From UBA3700 sp963592135 (GTDB lineage: Bacteria; Bacillota; Clostridia; Christensenellales; UBA3700), in NCBI GenBank assembly GCA_963592135.1, contig CAVAVP010000034.1, positions 1 to 64,000 of the forward strand: a DNA stretch of 64,000 bases, written 5' to 3'. The notes under the pieces are model-generated. The model did not search any database and was not told the DNA's origin. It was given only the letters and a program-made list of their open reading frames with translations. Shown here one piece after another: positions 34,102 through 43,310 of this stretch. A program made the translations under genes and the position numbers. Position 1 is the first letter of the stretch. Every line of letters begins with the position of its first letter.

Positions 34102-35040
34102 ATGTCAAAAAGTAATTGGTATAATCAATTTATGCGATACAATCATTTAAATGAATACTTAAAAAATAAATTTGGAGAAAGAACACTAAAAATATGTGTT
34201 GATGGTAATTTTACTTGTCCAAATAGAGATGGAACTAAAGGTGTTGGTGGCTGTATTTTTTGTGGTGAAAGAGGCAGTGGAGAGAGAATAAAAAATATAG
34301 GACTTAAAGAACAAGTTTTAAATCACCTAAATTCATATAGAGGACAAAGAGCTAATAAGTTTATTATTTATTTCCAAAATTTTACTAATACATATGGTAG
34401 TATAGAAAACTTAAAAGAAAAATATGAATCCGCACTGATAGACAAGAGAATTGTTGCTTTGGATATAGACACAAGGCCAGATTGTATAAATGAAGATGTG
34501 TGTAAAATGCTTTGCTGTTTTAAAGACAAATATTATGTTTATGTAGAATTAGGATTACAAACTATAAATGAAAAAACCCATGAATTTATTAATCAAAAAA
34601 TAACAAATAAAGATTTTGAAAATGCAATTTTACTTTTAAATAAATATAATATTGATGTTGTTGTTCATGTAATGATAGGGCTTCCAAATGAAACACACCA
34701 AGACGTTATTAATCTTGTACAATATTTAAATAATTTTAAATACAAGGGAATTAAAATTCATTCAACATATGTTCAAAAAAATACTATTTTAGAAAAGATG
34801 TATTTAAATGGTGAATATAAACCTATTGACATGCAAGAGTATGTAGATGAGGTTATTTATATCATAAGCCATATAAACAAAGATGTTATAATTCATAGAA
34901 TTACAGGTGATCCACCAAAAGATTTACTTGTAGCTCCTAATTGGATGGTTCACAAAAAAATGGTACTAAATTCAATTGAGAAAAAGTTAGAAGTAGAAAA
35001 CTTAACACAAGGGTGTAAAATAAAAGAAAATATACTATAA
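34102..35040 (+). CDS. Radical SAM protein, YtqA/TIGR01212 family
   Basis: The 312-residue protein matches the YtqA family in length and order. The iron-sulfur cluster motif is spread as C-x7-C ... C-x2-C (CVDGNFTC, then GGCIFC) near residues 33-55. Later landmarks include YFQNFTNTYG, DTRPDC, YVELGLQTINEKTHEFINQ and IHRITGDPPKDLL. Members cleave S-adenosylmethionine to make radicals; YtqA-type proteins have been implicated in tRNA or sulfur-related chemistry but the reaction is not settled. The start is supported by alignment of its N-terminus with known YtqA sequences (RYNHLNEYL), although no close SD is visible. Confidence 0.9.
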   Translation: MSKSNWYNQFMRYNHLNEYLKNKFGERTLKICVDGNFTCPNRDGTKGVGGCIFCGERGSGERIKNIGLKEQVLNHLNSYRGQRANKFIIYFQNFTNTYGSIENLKEKYESALIDKRIVALDIDTRPDCINEDVCKMLCCFKDKYYVYVELGLQTINEKTHEFINQKITNKDFENAILLLNKYNIDVVVHVMIGLPNETHQDVINLVQYLNNFKYKGIKIHSTYVQKNTILEKMYLNGEYKPIDMQEYVDEVIYIISHINKDVIIHRITGDPPKDLLVAPNWMVHKKMVLNSIEKKLEVENLTQGCKIKENIL

Positions 35041-35070
35041 TATATATAATTAATTTCGGAGGTATAATTT

Positions 35071-36018
35071 ATGCCTAGTTCGCATGGTGGCGGAAGCTTC
35101 GGTGGTGGAAGCAGTGGGGGCGGTGGTAGCTTTCATTCAAGTGGCTCTCATGGAGCAAGTTCAACACCACATTTTAGTACACACAAAAGATTTCCAGGTT
35201 GCACAATGTATTATTTTATTGATACGAGTGGTGTTAGACGCACATTTTACCATAAAGGCTCTCCTGTTAGAAAAAGTTTATGGAAACTAATAGGAACATA
35301 TTGTATAGCATTTTTATTGTTGTTAATTATTGGCGTTGTGTTTGCGTCTTCGACATTTATTCCACATAAACTATCTTCAAGAAAGTGTAATCTTTATTCA
35401 AGTTATATTGTAGATAATGCAAATGTTATAAATAAGGAAGATGGACTTGAAGAATCACTTAAAGCCTTTTATGAAAAAAGTGGTGTGCAAATAGTTGTTT
35501 ATACCCAAACTATAGAATATTTTGAAAATAAAATAGGCTCAGTTTCTAAAGAAAATTTAGAGAATTATGCCTATGATGTTTATGTGAATTTATTTAATGA
35601 TGAAGGACATTGGCTTATAGTCGTTATAACAGATGGGATGGAAGGCTCTTGGATAGACATGGCAGGGGATAATACTTCACTTATAATTACTGATTCATTT
35701 TTTGAAAAATTCCAAAGTGAAATGCAAGAAAATTTAAATAATACTTCTATATCAAAAAGCCAAGCGCTAAAAAAATGTTTTAATTATGCAACAGAAAATA
35801 TACTTACATTTTCAATGGTGGATATCGTGCCTATGATACTTTATTTTGTTTTTATAATATCTATTTTATTTATAATTGGAATCCAAATATATAAAGGAAT
35901 TATGGAATATATTACAATCAAAGGTTATTGCACGTATAGAGATGAACATGGTGGAGTGGATTTTTCAGAAAATAGTGAAGAATTAACTCACGAACAAGAA
36001 ATAGATGTTTTTAACTAA
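35071..36018 (+). CDS. TPM-domain-like membrane protein with Gly/Ser/His-rich N-terminus
   Basis: A GGAGG site precedes the ATG. The 315-residue protein starts with a Gly/Ser/His-rich segment of about 45 residues, then a short basic region, a transmembrane helix (about 72-94), an extracytoplasmic TPM-like domain (about 105-230: YIVDNANVIN, GVQIVVYTQ, NEGHWLIVVITDGMEGSW-like pattern), a second helix (about 255-280) and a polar tail. TPM domains are found in thylakoid and bacterial envelope proteins with phosphatase-like or chaperone roles. The N-terminal Gly/His tract recalls secreted or metal-binding low-complexity regions; its role is unknown. Confidence 0.72.
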   Translation: MPSSHGGGSFGGGSSGGGGSFHSSGSHGASSTPHFSTHKRFPGCTMYYFIDTSGVRRTFYHKGSPVRKSLWKLIGTYCIAFLLLLIIGVVFASSTFIPHKLSSRKCNLYSSYIVDNANVINKEDGLEESLKAFYEKSGVQIVVYTQTIEYFENKIGSVSKENLENYAYDVYVNLFNDEGHWLIVVITDGMEGSWIDMAGDNTSLIITDSFFEKFQSEMQENLNNTSISKSQALKKCFNYATENILTFSMVDIVPMILYFVFIISILFIIGIQIYKGIMEYITIKGYCTYRDEHGGVDFSENSEELTHEQEIDVFN

Positions 36019-36151
36019 AACTTTAGCAAAATAGGGAGTTCTCTTTTGAGTAGAATTTTAAAAAAATAAAAGTAAACATATAGTAGGTATACTAAAAATC
36101 GATTCTATTTATATAATAAGTTTGTTAAAAATAACAATAAGGAGGAATAAA

Positions 36152-37675
36152 ATGGATTCAACTAAAATAGGTCTTGTTATAAAAGAAATAAGATCTCAAG
36201 CAGGATTAACACAAAGTGATTTTGCAAAAGAATTATGTGTTACTGATAAAGCTGTATCTAAATGGGAAAATGGGATTTCCATACCTGATTTACAACAGTT
36301 AGAAGCTATATCAAAGCAATTCAATGTTAGTTATGATGTTTTATTAAATGGAGATATTGATAAAATTAAATTAAATAGAAAACAAGAAAAGGCACAAGCA
36401 AAAGCCCCATCTAAATATAATTCACAAGAATGGTATGCATTAGATAATGCAGCAAAAATTTATCCATCACAAGCAAGAAAAGGATGGAATATGGTATTTA
36501 GAATTGCAGCTGTTTTAAAAGAGCCAATAGATGTACCAGTGCTTCAACAAGCGCTATCTGATATGATGGATAGATTCCCTACGTTTATGGTTACACTTAA
36601 AAATGGTTTTTTCTGGAACTATTTTGATAGATTAGAAAAATCTCCAAAAGTTATAATGGGTGGAAATCATCCTTGTATTGCAATGCCTCTTGATGGTAAG
36701 AAATATATATTTAGGGTATCTGTTGAAAATAATAGAATTGCATGTGATTATTTCCACGTTTTAACAGATGGAACTGGTGGAACGATATTTTTAACATCAT
36801 TACTTACTAGATATTATGAATTAAAATATGGTCCTATAAAAGACTATAAAGATGCATTAAATGTATTAGACATAGTTCAACCAGAGGAAATAGAGGACTC
36901 ATTTGCAAGATATGCTCAAAAAAAGAACTACGAAAGTAGACCAATAAAAAGAGCTTATCATATGAAAGGTAGAAAAGTTAAAAAGAATATAGTAACTCAT
37001 GTTGTAATGAGCGTTGACGAATTAAAGAAAATCTCCAAAGAAAAAGGTTGTACAATAACAGTTTTGCTTTTAGCCATTTTAACAAGAGCATTTTTAAAGA
37101 AAAAGGCATTGGATAGAGATGATAAGCCTTTTATTATTCAAGTTCCAATCAACTTAAGAAAAAGATTCCCATCTAAAACTTTAAGAAATTTTGCTTATTT
37201 TACAGGTATAGAAACATCGGCTAAAGAATTAACTTTAGAAGAGGCAATTGAAGTATGCAAGGAAGAATTAAATAAAGGAACAGATGTAGATCATTTACAA
37301 CGTGTTATAAACTCAAATATGAGAGAGGAGAATAACATATTTATAAAGGCAGCACCACTATTTGCTAAAAACTTGGTTTTAGGAATAGTTAGTAAAGTTA
37401 TTGGAGATGATGCATTTACAACAACATTCTCAAATGTAGGAAATGTTAATGCCCCAGATGAGCTTAAAAATATTGTAGACAGATATGAGTTTGTTCTTAA
37501 AGATGATAAAAATGGTGGAATTTTAATGTCTGGTATTTCCTTTAATGGAAGATGTACAATCTCATTTATAAGATCTGTAGCAGAAAGTAATGTAGAAAGG
37601 GAATTTGTTAGAGAATTGGCTTCTTTAGGTGTAAATTTATATATTGAATCAAATGGAGGTGAGGAACGTGCGTGA
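36152..37675 (+). CDS. XRE-type HTH fused to condensation/acyltransferase domain
   Basis: The ATG at 36152 has AAGGAGG 7 bases upstream. The 507-residue protein joins an N-terminal XRE-family helix-turn-helix (residues 8-65, IKEIRSQAGLTQSDFAKEL then KAVSKWENG) to a domain of about 430 residues resembling condensation or alcohol acetyltransferase enzymes. The catalytic motif HVLTDG (H-x3-D-G) lies near residue 205-210. These domains transfer acyl groups to alcohols or amines. Fusion with a DNA-binding domain could couple substrate sensing to transcription. The following gene overlaps by 8 bases and encodes a zinc-ribbon membrane protein. It ends in TGA. Confidence 0.8.
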   Translation: MDSTKIGLVIKEIRSQAGLTQSDFAKELCVTDKAVSKWENGISIPDLQQLEAISKQFNVSYDVLLNGDIDKIKLNRKQEKAQAKAPSKYNSQEWYALDNAAKIYPSQARKGWNMVFRIAAVLKEPIDVPVLQQALSDMMDRFPTFMVTLKNGFFWNYFDRLEKSPKVIMGGNHPCIAMPLDGKKYIFRVSVENNRIACDYFHVLTDGTGGTIFLTSLLTRYYELKYGPIKDYKDALNVLDIVQPEEIEDSFARYAQKKNYESRPIKRAYHMKGRKVKKNIVTHVVMSVDELKKISKEKGCTITVLLLAILTRAFLKKKALDRDDKPFIIQVPINLRKRFPSKTLRNFAYFTGIETSAKELTLEEAIEVCKEELNKGTDVDHLQRVINSNMREENNIFIKAAPLFAKNLVLGIVSKVIGDDAFTTTFSNVGNVNAPDELKNIVDRYEFVLKDDKNGGILMSGISFNGRCTISFIRSVAESNVEREFVRELASLGVNLYIESNGGEERA

Positions 37676-38354
37676 GTGTAAATCTTGTCATATAACACTA
37701 GGTGATCATGAAGATAATTGTCCACTTTGTGGAGCTCATACATCGCCAGTTGTTTCAGAATTAGTAATAACAAGTGGAGAATATCCAAAAAAGGACATAA
37801 CAAAAACATCAAAATATAAAGTTAGAAATGTATTTGTAGGTATATCTGTTATATTAATGGCAGCATTTTTGCTCGTTAGTGTTTTATCTAAAAATTGGGC
37901 TTATGCTTTAATTGCAGTAACAGCAATTTCTTTTGTATGGTTAACAATTCTTAGAAATATTTTTTATTCTAGAAATTTATGTCAAATCTTAACAAGAATA
38001 GGTTTTTATATTCTAATCTATTTTAATTTAATAATGTTGCATTTTTACTTTACAACACACGATTTTAGTATACTAAATGCGGCTATAGGTATAGTTACGC
38101 CAATTATCTTAGCAATAATGAATGTTGTATACATGATGATAGTGTTTATATCTAAAAAATGGTATATGTTTGCATTTAATGCTATACTATTATCCGTAGT
38201 CGAAATTGCTCTGTTAATTGTAACTATATTTACGAAAATATCTTATGTTGCTTCAATTATTCCAGCAGCGTTAGGAGTTGCAACAATTGTATTTTCATTT
38301 GTATTTGGCAAAAATGTTATGATAGCAGAATTTAAGAAAAGATTATTTATGTAG
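37668..38354 (+). CDS. Zinc-ribbon polytopic membrane protein (DUF6320-like)
   Basis: The start is GTG at 37668, because GGAGGTGAGG lies just upstream and the frame then begins at the zinc ribbon: two CxxC pairs (CKSC and CPLC) near residues 4-22. The rest of the 228 residues holds about six transmembrane helices. The layout fits the DUF6320 proteins often seen beside putative alcohol acetyltransferases; that association is from memory and should be checked. It overlaps the end of the fusion protein gene, so coupling is likely. Function is unknown. Confidence 0.7.
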   Translation: MRECKSCHITLGDHEDNCPLCGAHTSPVVSELVITSGEYPKKDITKTSKYKVRNVFVGISVILMAAFLLVSVLSKNWAYALIAVTAISFVWLTILRNIFYSRNLCQILTRIGFYILIYFNLIMLHFYFTTHDFSILNAAIGIVTPIILAIMNVVYMMIVFISKKWYMFAFNAILLSVVEIALLIVTIFTKISYVASIIPAALGVATIVFSFVFGKNVMIAEFKKRLFM

Positions 38355-38362
38355 GAGTTTTT

Positions 38363-39016
38363 ATGATAAGAAAAGTTATTCAAATTGATGAAGAAAAATG
38401 TAATGGTTGTGGGCTTTGCGCTAATGCATGTCATGAAAGTGCAATTGGAGTTGTAAACGGAAAAGCAAAGTTGTTAAGAGATGATTATTGTGATGGTATG
38501 GGTGATTGTTTACCTACTTGTCCAATGAATGCTATTTCATTTATCGAAAGAGAAGCTTTAGAATATGATGCAAAAGCTGTTGAAGAAAACAAAAAGAAAA
38601 AACAAATTAGTTTGAATAAAAATATGGATAAAGAATTCCATGCATCAGAACTTATGCAATGGCCATGTCAAATAAAATTATTACCAACACGAGCACCATT
38701 CTTTGAAAATTGTGATTTGTTAGTAGCGGCAGATTGTACAGCATATGCATGTGCAGATTTTCATAGAGACTATATGGCAGGCAAGGTAACTTTGATAGGC
38801 TGTCCTAAACTTGACGATATAGACTATTCTGAAAAATTAACTGAAATTTGTAAATTAAATAATATAAAAAGTATCACTGTAACAAGAATGCTTGTTCCAT
38901 GTTGCGGTGGCCTTGAATGGGCTGTAAGAAATTCTATAAAAGATAGTGGTAAGAATATTCCTTTAAGAGTAGTTACACTAACAACAGAAGGTGAAGTTTT
39001 AAAAGAAGAAAATTAG
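38363..39016 (+). CDS. 4Fe-4S ferredoxin-like protein with C-terminal domain
   Basis: This 217-residue protein begins with a bacterial-type double-cluster segment: CNGCGLCANACHESAIGV near residues 12-30 and CDGMGDCLPTCPMNAI near 45-60. The second cluster has an irregular C-x5-C-x3-C spacing rather than the usual CxxCxxC. A second domain of about 150 residues contains Cys-rich patches (ADCTAYACADF, GCPKLDD, PCCGGLEWAV) that could bind another centre or a corrinoid-like cofactor. It probably carries electrons; partner unknown. An AGGAG site lies 8 bases upstream, and it follows the zinc-ribbon gene after 8 bases. Confidence 0.85.
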   Translation: MIRKVIQIDEEKCNGCGLCANACHESAIGVVNGKAKLLRDDYCDGMGDCLPTCPMNAISFIEREALEYDAKAVEENKKKKQISLNKNMDKEFHASELMQWPCQIKLLPTRAPFFENCDLLVAADCTAYACADFHRDYMAGKVTLIGCPKLDDIDYSEKLTEICKLNNIKSITVTRMLVPCCGGLEWAVRNSIKDSGKNIPLRVVTLTTEGEVLKEEN

Positions 39017-39067
39017 TCTATATAAATTTTATAAAAGATAGTTTTTCAATTAATACGAAAAATAAGA

Positions 39068-39118
39068 AATTCTCCAAATCGTAAGTGTAATATTACTTAT
39101 ATATTTGGAGAATTTTAT
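39068..39118 (+). terminator. Terminator after the ferredoxin-like gene
   Basis: A 12-bp perfect stem (AATTCTCCAAAT/ATTTGGAGAATT) has an internally palindromic loop and a short T run. Confidence 0.75.
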
Positions 39119-39155
39119 TAATCTTAATTATGTAAATAATATAACTGATGAAAGA

Positions 39156-39359
39156 ATGTACTTAATTAGTGTAAAAAGATACCATAATAAATCTAGAGGT
39201 GAAACGGAAACAATATTAATTCCATGTGTTATAAGGGTTGAAGGGTATTTAAATTTATATTCTAATGAAAAGTTTTACATTTTTAATTGTTTTGCAAATG
39301 AAGAGCAAGCTATACCATATTACATAAGTTTTATACACAGCACAATGCGTAACTTATAA
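39156..39359 (+). CDS. Possible small protein of 67 residues
   Basis: From an ATG at 39156 a frame of 67 codons runs to TAA; the longer TTG-started form would begin inside the terminator stem and is unlikely. Composition (MYLISVKRYHNKSRGETE at the start, many Tyr/Ile) is coding-like rather than low complexity, but the SD is poor (GAAAGA) and no promoter is obvious. It may be genuine, a remnant, or chance. No family recognised. Confidence 0.35.
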   Translation: MYLISVKRYHNKSRGETETILIPCVIRVEGYLNLYSNEKFYIFNCFANEEQAIPYYISFIHSTMRNL

Positions 39360-39501
39360 AATTAGAGATTAATAATAGTGAGTGTTTTAATTATTGATTT
39401 TATAGATGTTAATTTCAAAGTTTATAATAAATAGATATTATATATTTTTTTTAATTTGAATCAAAAATATGAAATTTGCATTAAATATTAAAATAATAAA
39501 G

Positions 39502-39536
39502 AATTTTAAGTAATTTTAAGCATTCAAGACTAAAAT
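39502..39536 (+). promoter_or_regulatory. Direct repeats before the response-regulator gene (autoregulatory site?)
   Basis: The 9-mer AATTTTAAG occurs at 39502-39510 and 39512-39520 (period 10), with a weaker third copy (ATTCAAG) at 39522-39528, then TAAAAT at 39531-39536 as the -10. OmpR/PhoB-family regulators bind tandem repeats of 10-11 bp placed like this, in lieu of a -35. Confidence 0.5.
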
Positions 39537-39562
39537 AAATATAGTAAAAGGAGAATTTGTCT

Positions 39563-40231
39563 ATGAAATTGCTGCTTGCTGAAGATGAAAAAGACTTATC
39601 CAATACAATTAAACGTGTTCTACAAATTAATAATTATGATGTAGATGCTGTTTATAATGGGGAAGATGCTCTAGAAATGTTAGAGTATACAACTTATGAT
39701 GGTGTTATTTTAGATGTTATGATGCCTAAGATAGATGGTTTAACTGTAGTTAAAAAAATGAGAGCAAGACAAGATAATACGCCGGTTTTAATTCTTACGG
39801 CAAAGGCAGAAATTGATGATAAAGTTTTAGGCTTGGATTTAGGTGCAGATGATTATTTAACAAAGCCTTTTGTAATTAAAGAATTATTAGCTAGAATTAG
39901 AGCATTAACTAGAAGAAAAGGTGATGTTACAACAACACTAAATTGTGGTAATGTAACATTAAATCCAGGAACATATGAATTATCTACAAGTGAAAACTCA
40001 GTAAGACTAACAAGTAAAGAGTATAAACTTGTTGAATTATTAATAAGAAATCAAGGAGTTTTATTATCAACAGATAAAATTATGAATTCGGTATGGGAGT
40101 TTGATTCTGAGGCTGAAATAAATGTCGTATGGGTATTTATATCGGCTATAAGAAAAAAACTTGAAAAAATAAATGCTAATTGTGAAATAAAAGCAGTTAG
40201 AGGAGTAGGATATAGGTTGGAGTTAAAATGA
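39563..40231 (+). CDS. OmpR/PhoB-family response regulator
   Basis: The ATG at 39563 has AAGGAG 9 bases upstream. The 222-residue protein has a receiver domain with acidic pocket EDE near 7-9, phosphoacceptor Asp51 (ILDVMMPKIDG), Thr/Ser and Lys switch residues (TAKAE, DYLTKPF), then a winged-helix DNA-binding domain (LTSKEYKLVELLIRNQG and VRGVGYRLE). It should be phosphorylated by the histidine kinase encoded 97 bases downstream. Its TGA stop overlaps the start codon of the 32-residue membrane peptide. Confidence 0.95.
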   Translation: MKLLLAEDEKDLSNTIKRVLQINNYDVDAVYNGEDALEMLEYTTYDGVILDVMMPKIDGLTVVKKMRARQDNTPVLILTAKAEIDDKVLGLDLGADDYLTKPFVIKELLARIRALTRRKGDVTTTLNCGNVTLNPGTYELSTSENSVRLTSKEYKLVELLIRNQGVLLSTDKIMNSVWEFDSEAEINVVWVFISAIRKKLEKINANCEIKAVRGVGYRLELK

Positions 40232-40326
40232 CGTGGATTAAAAGTTATGTAAATTTAGTGTTAATGCCATTATTGGTTTTACTTGCGAGCGTTTTTGGAT
40301 TAGTATTAGTTTTAAATAAAAATTAA
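40228..40326 (+). CDS. 32-residue single-span membrane peptide between regulator and kinase
   Basis: An ATG at 40228 overlaps the regulator's stop in the ATGA arrangement. The frame runs 32 codons to TAA at 40324-40326, and the kinase gene starts 2 bases later, so the whole gap is coding. The peptide begins MTWIKSYVNLVLM and contains one hydrophobic helix of about 20 residues ending in LNKN. Spacing and overlaps strongly suggest translational coupling. Small single-span proteins encoded beside two-component systems can modulate the kinase in the membrane (MgrB and SafA are examples of small regulators of this kind); that role is inferred here. Confidence 0.6.
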   Translation: MTWIKSYVNLVLMPLLVLLASVFGLVLVLNKN

Positions 40327-40327
40327 T

Positions 40328-41533
40328 ATGGTAGAAAAGTTACGTAAACGCTTTATATTAATAACAATGCTATCAGTTATAATAGTATTATGTACTATTA
40401 TGACTGTTATTAATTTAATAAATCTTAATAGGCAAATAAGTTATTCAGATGATCTACTAGATATATTAATATCAAACGGTGGTATTTTTAAAGAAGGGTA
40501 TATAGGTGAAGATAGAGGTATTTTTAATTCTGGATTATCTAAAGAAACTCCATATGAATCAAGATATTTCTCGGTTTTATATTACAATGATAAATATTTT
40601 GAGATAGTTAATAATACTGTGCTGTCTGATGATGAAATTTTACAAATGTCAAAATATGCATTAAATTCTAATAAACAAAAAGCATTTAATGGTAAGTATA
40701 GATTTAAAAAGAAAGAAACGGAAATAGGAACTTTAATAGTTTATTTGGATAATAGTTCTGGACTTGAAACTATAGAAAATTTCTTTGTAATAAGTTTTGG
40801 AGTATCGATTATAGGAATGCTTGGAGTATTATTCCTTGTCTGGTATTTATCTAAAAAGGTTTTTGCACCAATTGAAGAAAACATGCAAAGACAAAAAGAA
40901 TTTATAACAGATGCAGGACACGAACTAAAAACTCCGCTTACAATTATATCTGCAAATAATGAAATAATAGAAATGGAACATGGTGAAAGCGAATCTACAA
41001 AAATAATATCAAAACAAGTTCAAAGAATGACAGCAATGGTTAAAAATTTAACATCACTTGCTAAGTTAAATGAAGCTCAAACTTTAACTAAATTAGAGGA
41101 TATGAATTTAACTGATGTTATAGTAGACGTAGCAAGTAATTTTAAAAATAATTTAGAGAGTAAAGATAGAAAGTTTGTTTTAAAATTTGATGAAAATGTG
41201 AAATTTCATGGAGACGAAAATTTAATTAGACAACTATTTGGAATATTATTTGAAAACGCTTCAAAATATGCTATAACAAAAACAGTTTTTGATATGCATA
41301 CAGAGGGAACAAAAATTTTAATTCAAATTGCCAATGATGCAATAGGTGTGTCAAAGGGTGATTTTGAACAATGTTTTGAAAGATTCTATAGATCCCCAGA
41401 AGCAAGAGGTTCTTCTGTTGAAGGTAGCGGTGTAGGCTTATCTATTGCAAAAGAGATAGTAGAGCTTCATAAAGGAACAATAAAGGCTTTTGGAAGTGGA
41501 GATAATGTGTTTAATATTTTAATTAAGTTATAA
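40328..41533 (+). CDS. Sensor histidine kinase
   Basis: The 401-residue kinase has a transmembrane helix (about 9-31), an extracytoplasmic sensor segment of about 115 residues, a second helix (about 150-172), a short linker, the dimerisation domain with phospho-accepting His198 (DAGHELKTPLT) and the ATP-binding domain with N box Asn310 (FENASKYA), G boxes and GSGVGLSIAKEIV near 373-385. The extracytoplasmic region has no recognised sensing domain, so the signal is unknown. It completes the operon with the regulator and the 32-residue peptide. Confidence 0.93.
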   Translation: MVEKLRKRFILITMLSVIIVLCTIMTVINLINLNRQISYSDDLLDILISNGGIFKEGYIGEDRGIFNSGLSKETPYESRYFSVLYYNDKYFEIVNNTVLSDDEILQMSKYALNSNKQKAFNGKYRFKKKETEIGTLIVYLDNSSGLETIENFFVISFGVSIIGMLGVLFLVWYLSKKVFAPIEENMQRQKEFITDAGHELKTPLTIISANNEIIEMEHGESESTKIISKQVQRMTAMVKNLTSLAKLNEAQTLTKLEDMNLTDVIVDVASNFKNNLESKDRKFVLKFDENVKFHGDENLIRQLFGILFENASKYAITKTVFDMHTEGTKILIQIANDAIGVSKGDFEQCFERFYRSPEARGSSVEGSGVGLSIAKEIVELHKGTIKAFGSGDNVFNILIKL

Positions 41534-41595
41534 TAATGATGCTGTTTTATTCTTTAAAATAGTTGTAAAATATTATTGTTTATAGGAGGTAAAAG

Positions 41596-42963
41596 ATGTT
41601 TGGTAAAGATTCATGGGAAGATTATAAAAAAGAAGAGAAAAAACAAGTAATGGATTTTGCTGATGATTACAAGAAATTTATATCTAAAGGCAAAACAGAA
41701 AGAGAGTGTGTAAAACTATCAATTGAACTTGCTAAGAAGAATGGTTTTAAAGATATCTCAGAATATAACTATTTGAAAGCTGGTGATAAAGTTTATATAA
41801 CAAATAAAGGAAAAAATATTGCTCTAGTAATAATTGGTCAAAAGCCTATTGAAGAAGGTGTCCATGTTTTAGGAGCACATATAGATTCTCCACGTTTAGA
41901 TTTAAAGCAAAATCCTTTATATGAAAAGACAGGCTTTGCGTTGTTCGATACTCATTATTATGGTGGAATAAAAAAATACCAATGGGTAACAATTCCGCTT
42001 GCAATGTATGGTGTAGTTTGTAAAAAAGACGGAACTATTGTAGACATAAATATAGGAGATAATAAAAATGATCCAGTTTTTGGAGTTTCAGATTTATTAA
42101 TACATTTATCAGCAGATCAAATGATAAAGCCTGGAACAAGAGTTATAGAAGGTGAAGCATTGGACTTGATAGTAGGTTCAATTCCTCTAAAAGATAGTGA
42201 TAAAGAGCCTGTAAAAAATAATATTTTAAAAATTCTTAAGAAAAAATATGGAATAGAGGAAGAAGACTTTTTATCCGCTGAAATTGAAATAGTTCCAGCA
42301 GGTGAAGCAAGAGATTATGGTTTAGATAGTTCTATGATAGCAGGATATGGTCATGATGATAGATCTTGTGCGTATTCTTCAATTAGGGCATTAATTGATC
42401 AAGGAGAATGTGAATACACAACAATTGCAGTTCTTGTAGATAAAGAGGAAATAGGTTCTGTAGGAGCAACAGGAGCTCAATCCAAATGGTTTGAAAATAC
42501 TATAGCAGAATTAATTAATTTATCAGATACTTATACTGATTTAAAACTAAGACATGCTATGCAAAATACAAAGATGCTATCTTCAGATGTATCTGCTGGT
42601 ATTGATCCTATTTATACATCGGTTTCAGATAAAGACAATGCGGCTTATTTAGGAAACGGAATCTGTTTTAACAAATATACAGGCGCTAGAGGAAAGAGTG
42701 GTTGTAATGACGCAATGCCTGAATATTTTGCAAAGATAAGAAGAATATTAGATGATGCAAACTGCCACTATCAAACCGCTGAACTTGGCAAAGTTGACCA
42801 AGGTGGTGGTGGTACTATTGCGTATATTCTTGGTAATTATAATATGTATGTTATAGATGCAGGAATTGCTGTTTTAAATATGCACGCACCTATGGAAATA
42901 ATATCAAAAGCCGATTTATACGAAGCATACAAATCATATAAAGTATTCTTAAAAGATATCTAA
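41596..42963 (+). CDS. M18-family aminopeptidase
   Basis: The 455-residue protein matches the M18 (aspartyl aminopeptidase/ApeB-type) metallopeptidases. Metal-ligand regions are visible: GAHIDSPRLDLKQ near 95-108 (first His-Asp), YGHDDRSCAY near 252, KEEIGSVGATG near 282-292 with the Glu pair, and a C-terminal LNMHAPMEI near 430. It removes N-terminal, often acidic, residues from peptides and needs two zinc ions. An AGGAGG site lies 9 bases before the ATG. It is monocistronic and ends at the terminator at 43015-43065. Confidence 0.93.
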   Translation: MFGKDSWEDYKKEEKKQVMDFADDYKKFISKGKTERECVKLSIELAKKNGFKDISEYNYLKAGDKVYITNKGKNIALVIIGQKPIEEGVHVLGAHIDSPRLDLKQNPLYEKTGFALFDTHYYGGIKKYQWVTIPLAMYGVVCKKDGTIVDINIGDNKNDPVFGVSDLLIHLSADQMIKPGTRVIEGEALDLIVGSIPLKDSDKEPVKNNILKILKKKYGIEEEDFLSAEIEIVPAGEARDYGLDSSMIAGYGHDDRSCAYSSIRALIDQGECEYTTIAVLVDKEEIGSVGATGAQSKWFENTIAELINLSDTYTDLKLRHAMQNTKMLSSDVSAGIDPIYTSVSDKDNAAYLGNGICFNKYTGARGKSGCNDAMPEYFAKIRRILDDANCHYQTAELGKVDQGGGGTIAYILGNYNMYVIDAGIAVLNMHAPMEIISKADLYEAYKSYKVFLKDI

Positions 42964-43014
42964 AAATAAAATCTAAATTTTAGTATTTAATATCTAGAAT
43001 ATATGAGAAAAATT

Positions 43015-43065
43015 GGGGAACATTATATTGTATTTTTGCAAAAAATGTTCCCCTTAATATTTTTT
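43015..43065 (+). terminator. Terminator after the aminopeptidase gene
   Basis: A 10-bp stem GGGGAACATT/AATGTTCCCC with a loop that can itself pair (TTTTGCAAAA) is followed by a T run. Confidence 0.85.
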
Positions 43066-43310
43066 ATGATTATGGAATAATATAATTATTTGATAAAAAA
43101 ATCATAATTAATAAAACTGTCTTGTTTCCTTTATTTGCAATGAAGCAAAGGTTAAAGGTATAAAATTTTTAAGATACTATAGGAAAATAAATTTATTCAG
43201 AGGATTAATTATCGGAAACTTTTGTGGTATACCAACTTTTTTCCCGCTAGAATATTAATTTTGGATTATTTATTGGGGTATAATGTGCTTGGAATGTTAA
43301 GGAGTGCTTT

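Noticed and set aside
37291..37812. 173-residue minus-strand frame overlapping the condensation domain
   Set aside because: It is opposite a clear gene with consistent protein families in frame, and has no ribosome binding site.
39105..39155. TTG start giving an 84-residue small protein
   Set aside because: The TTG lies in the 3' arm of the terminator stem; only the ATG-started part from 39156 was kept, at low confidence.
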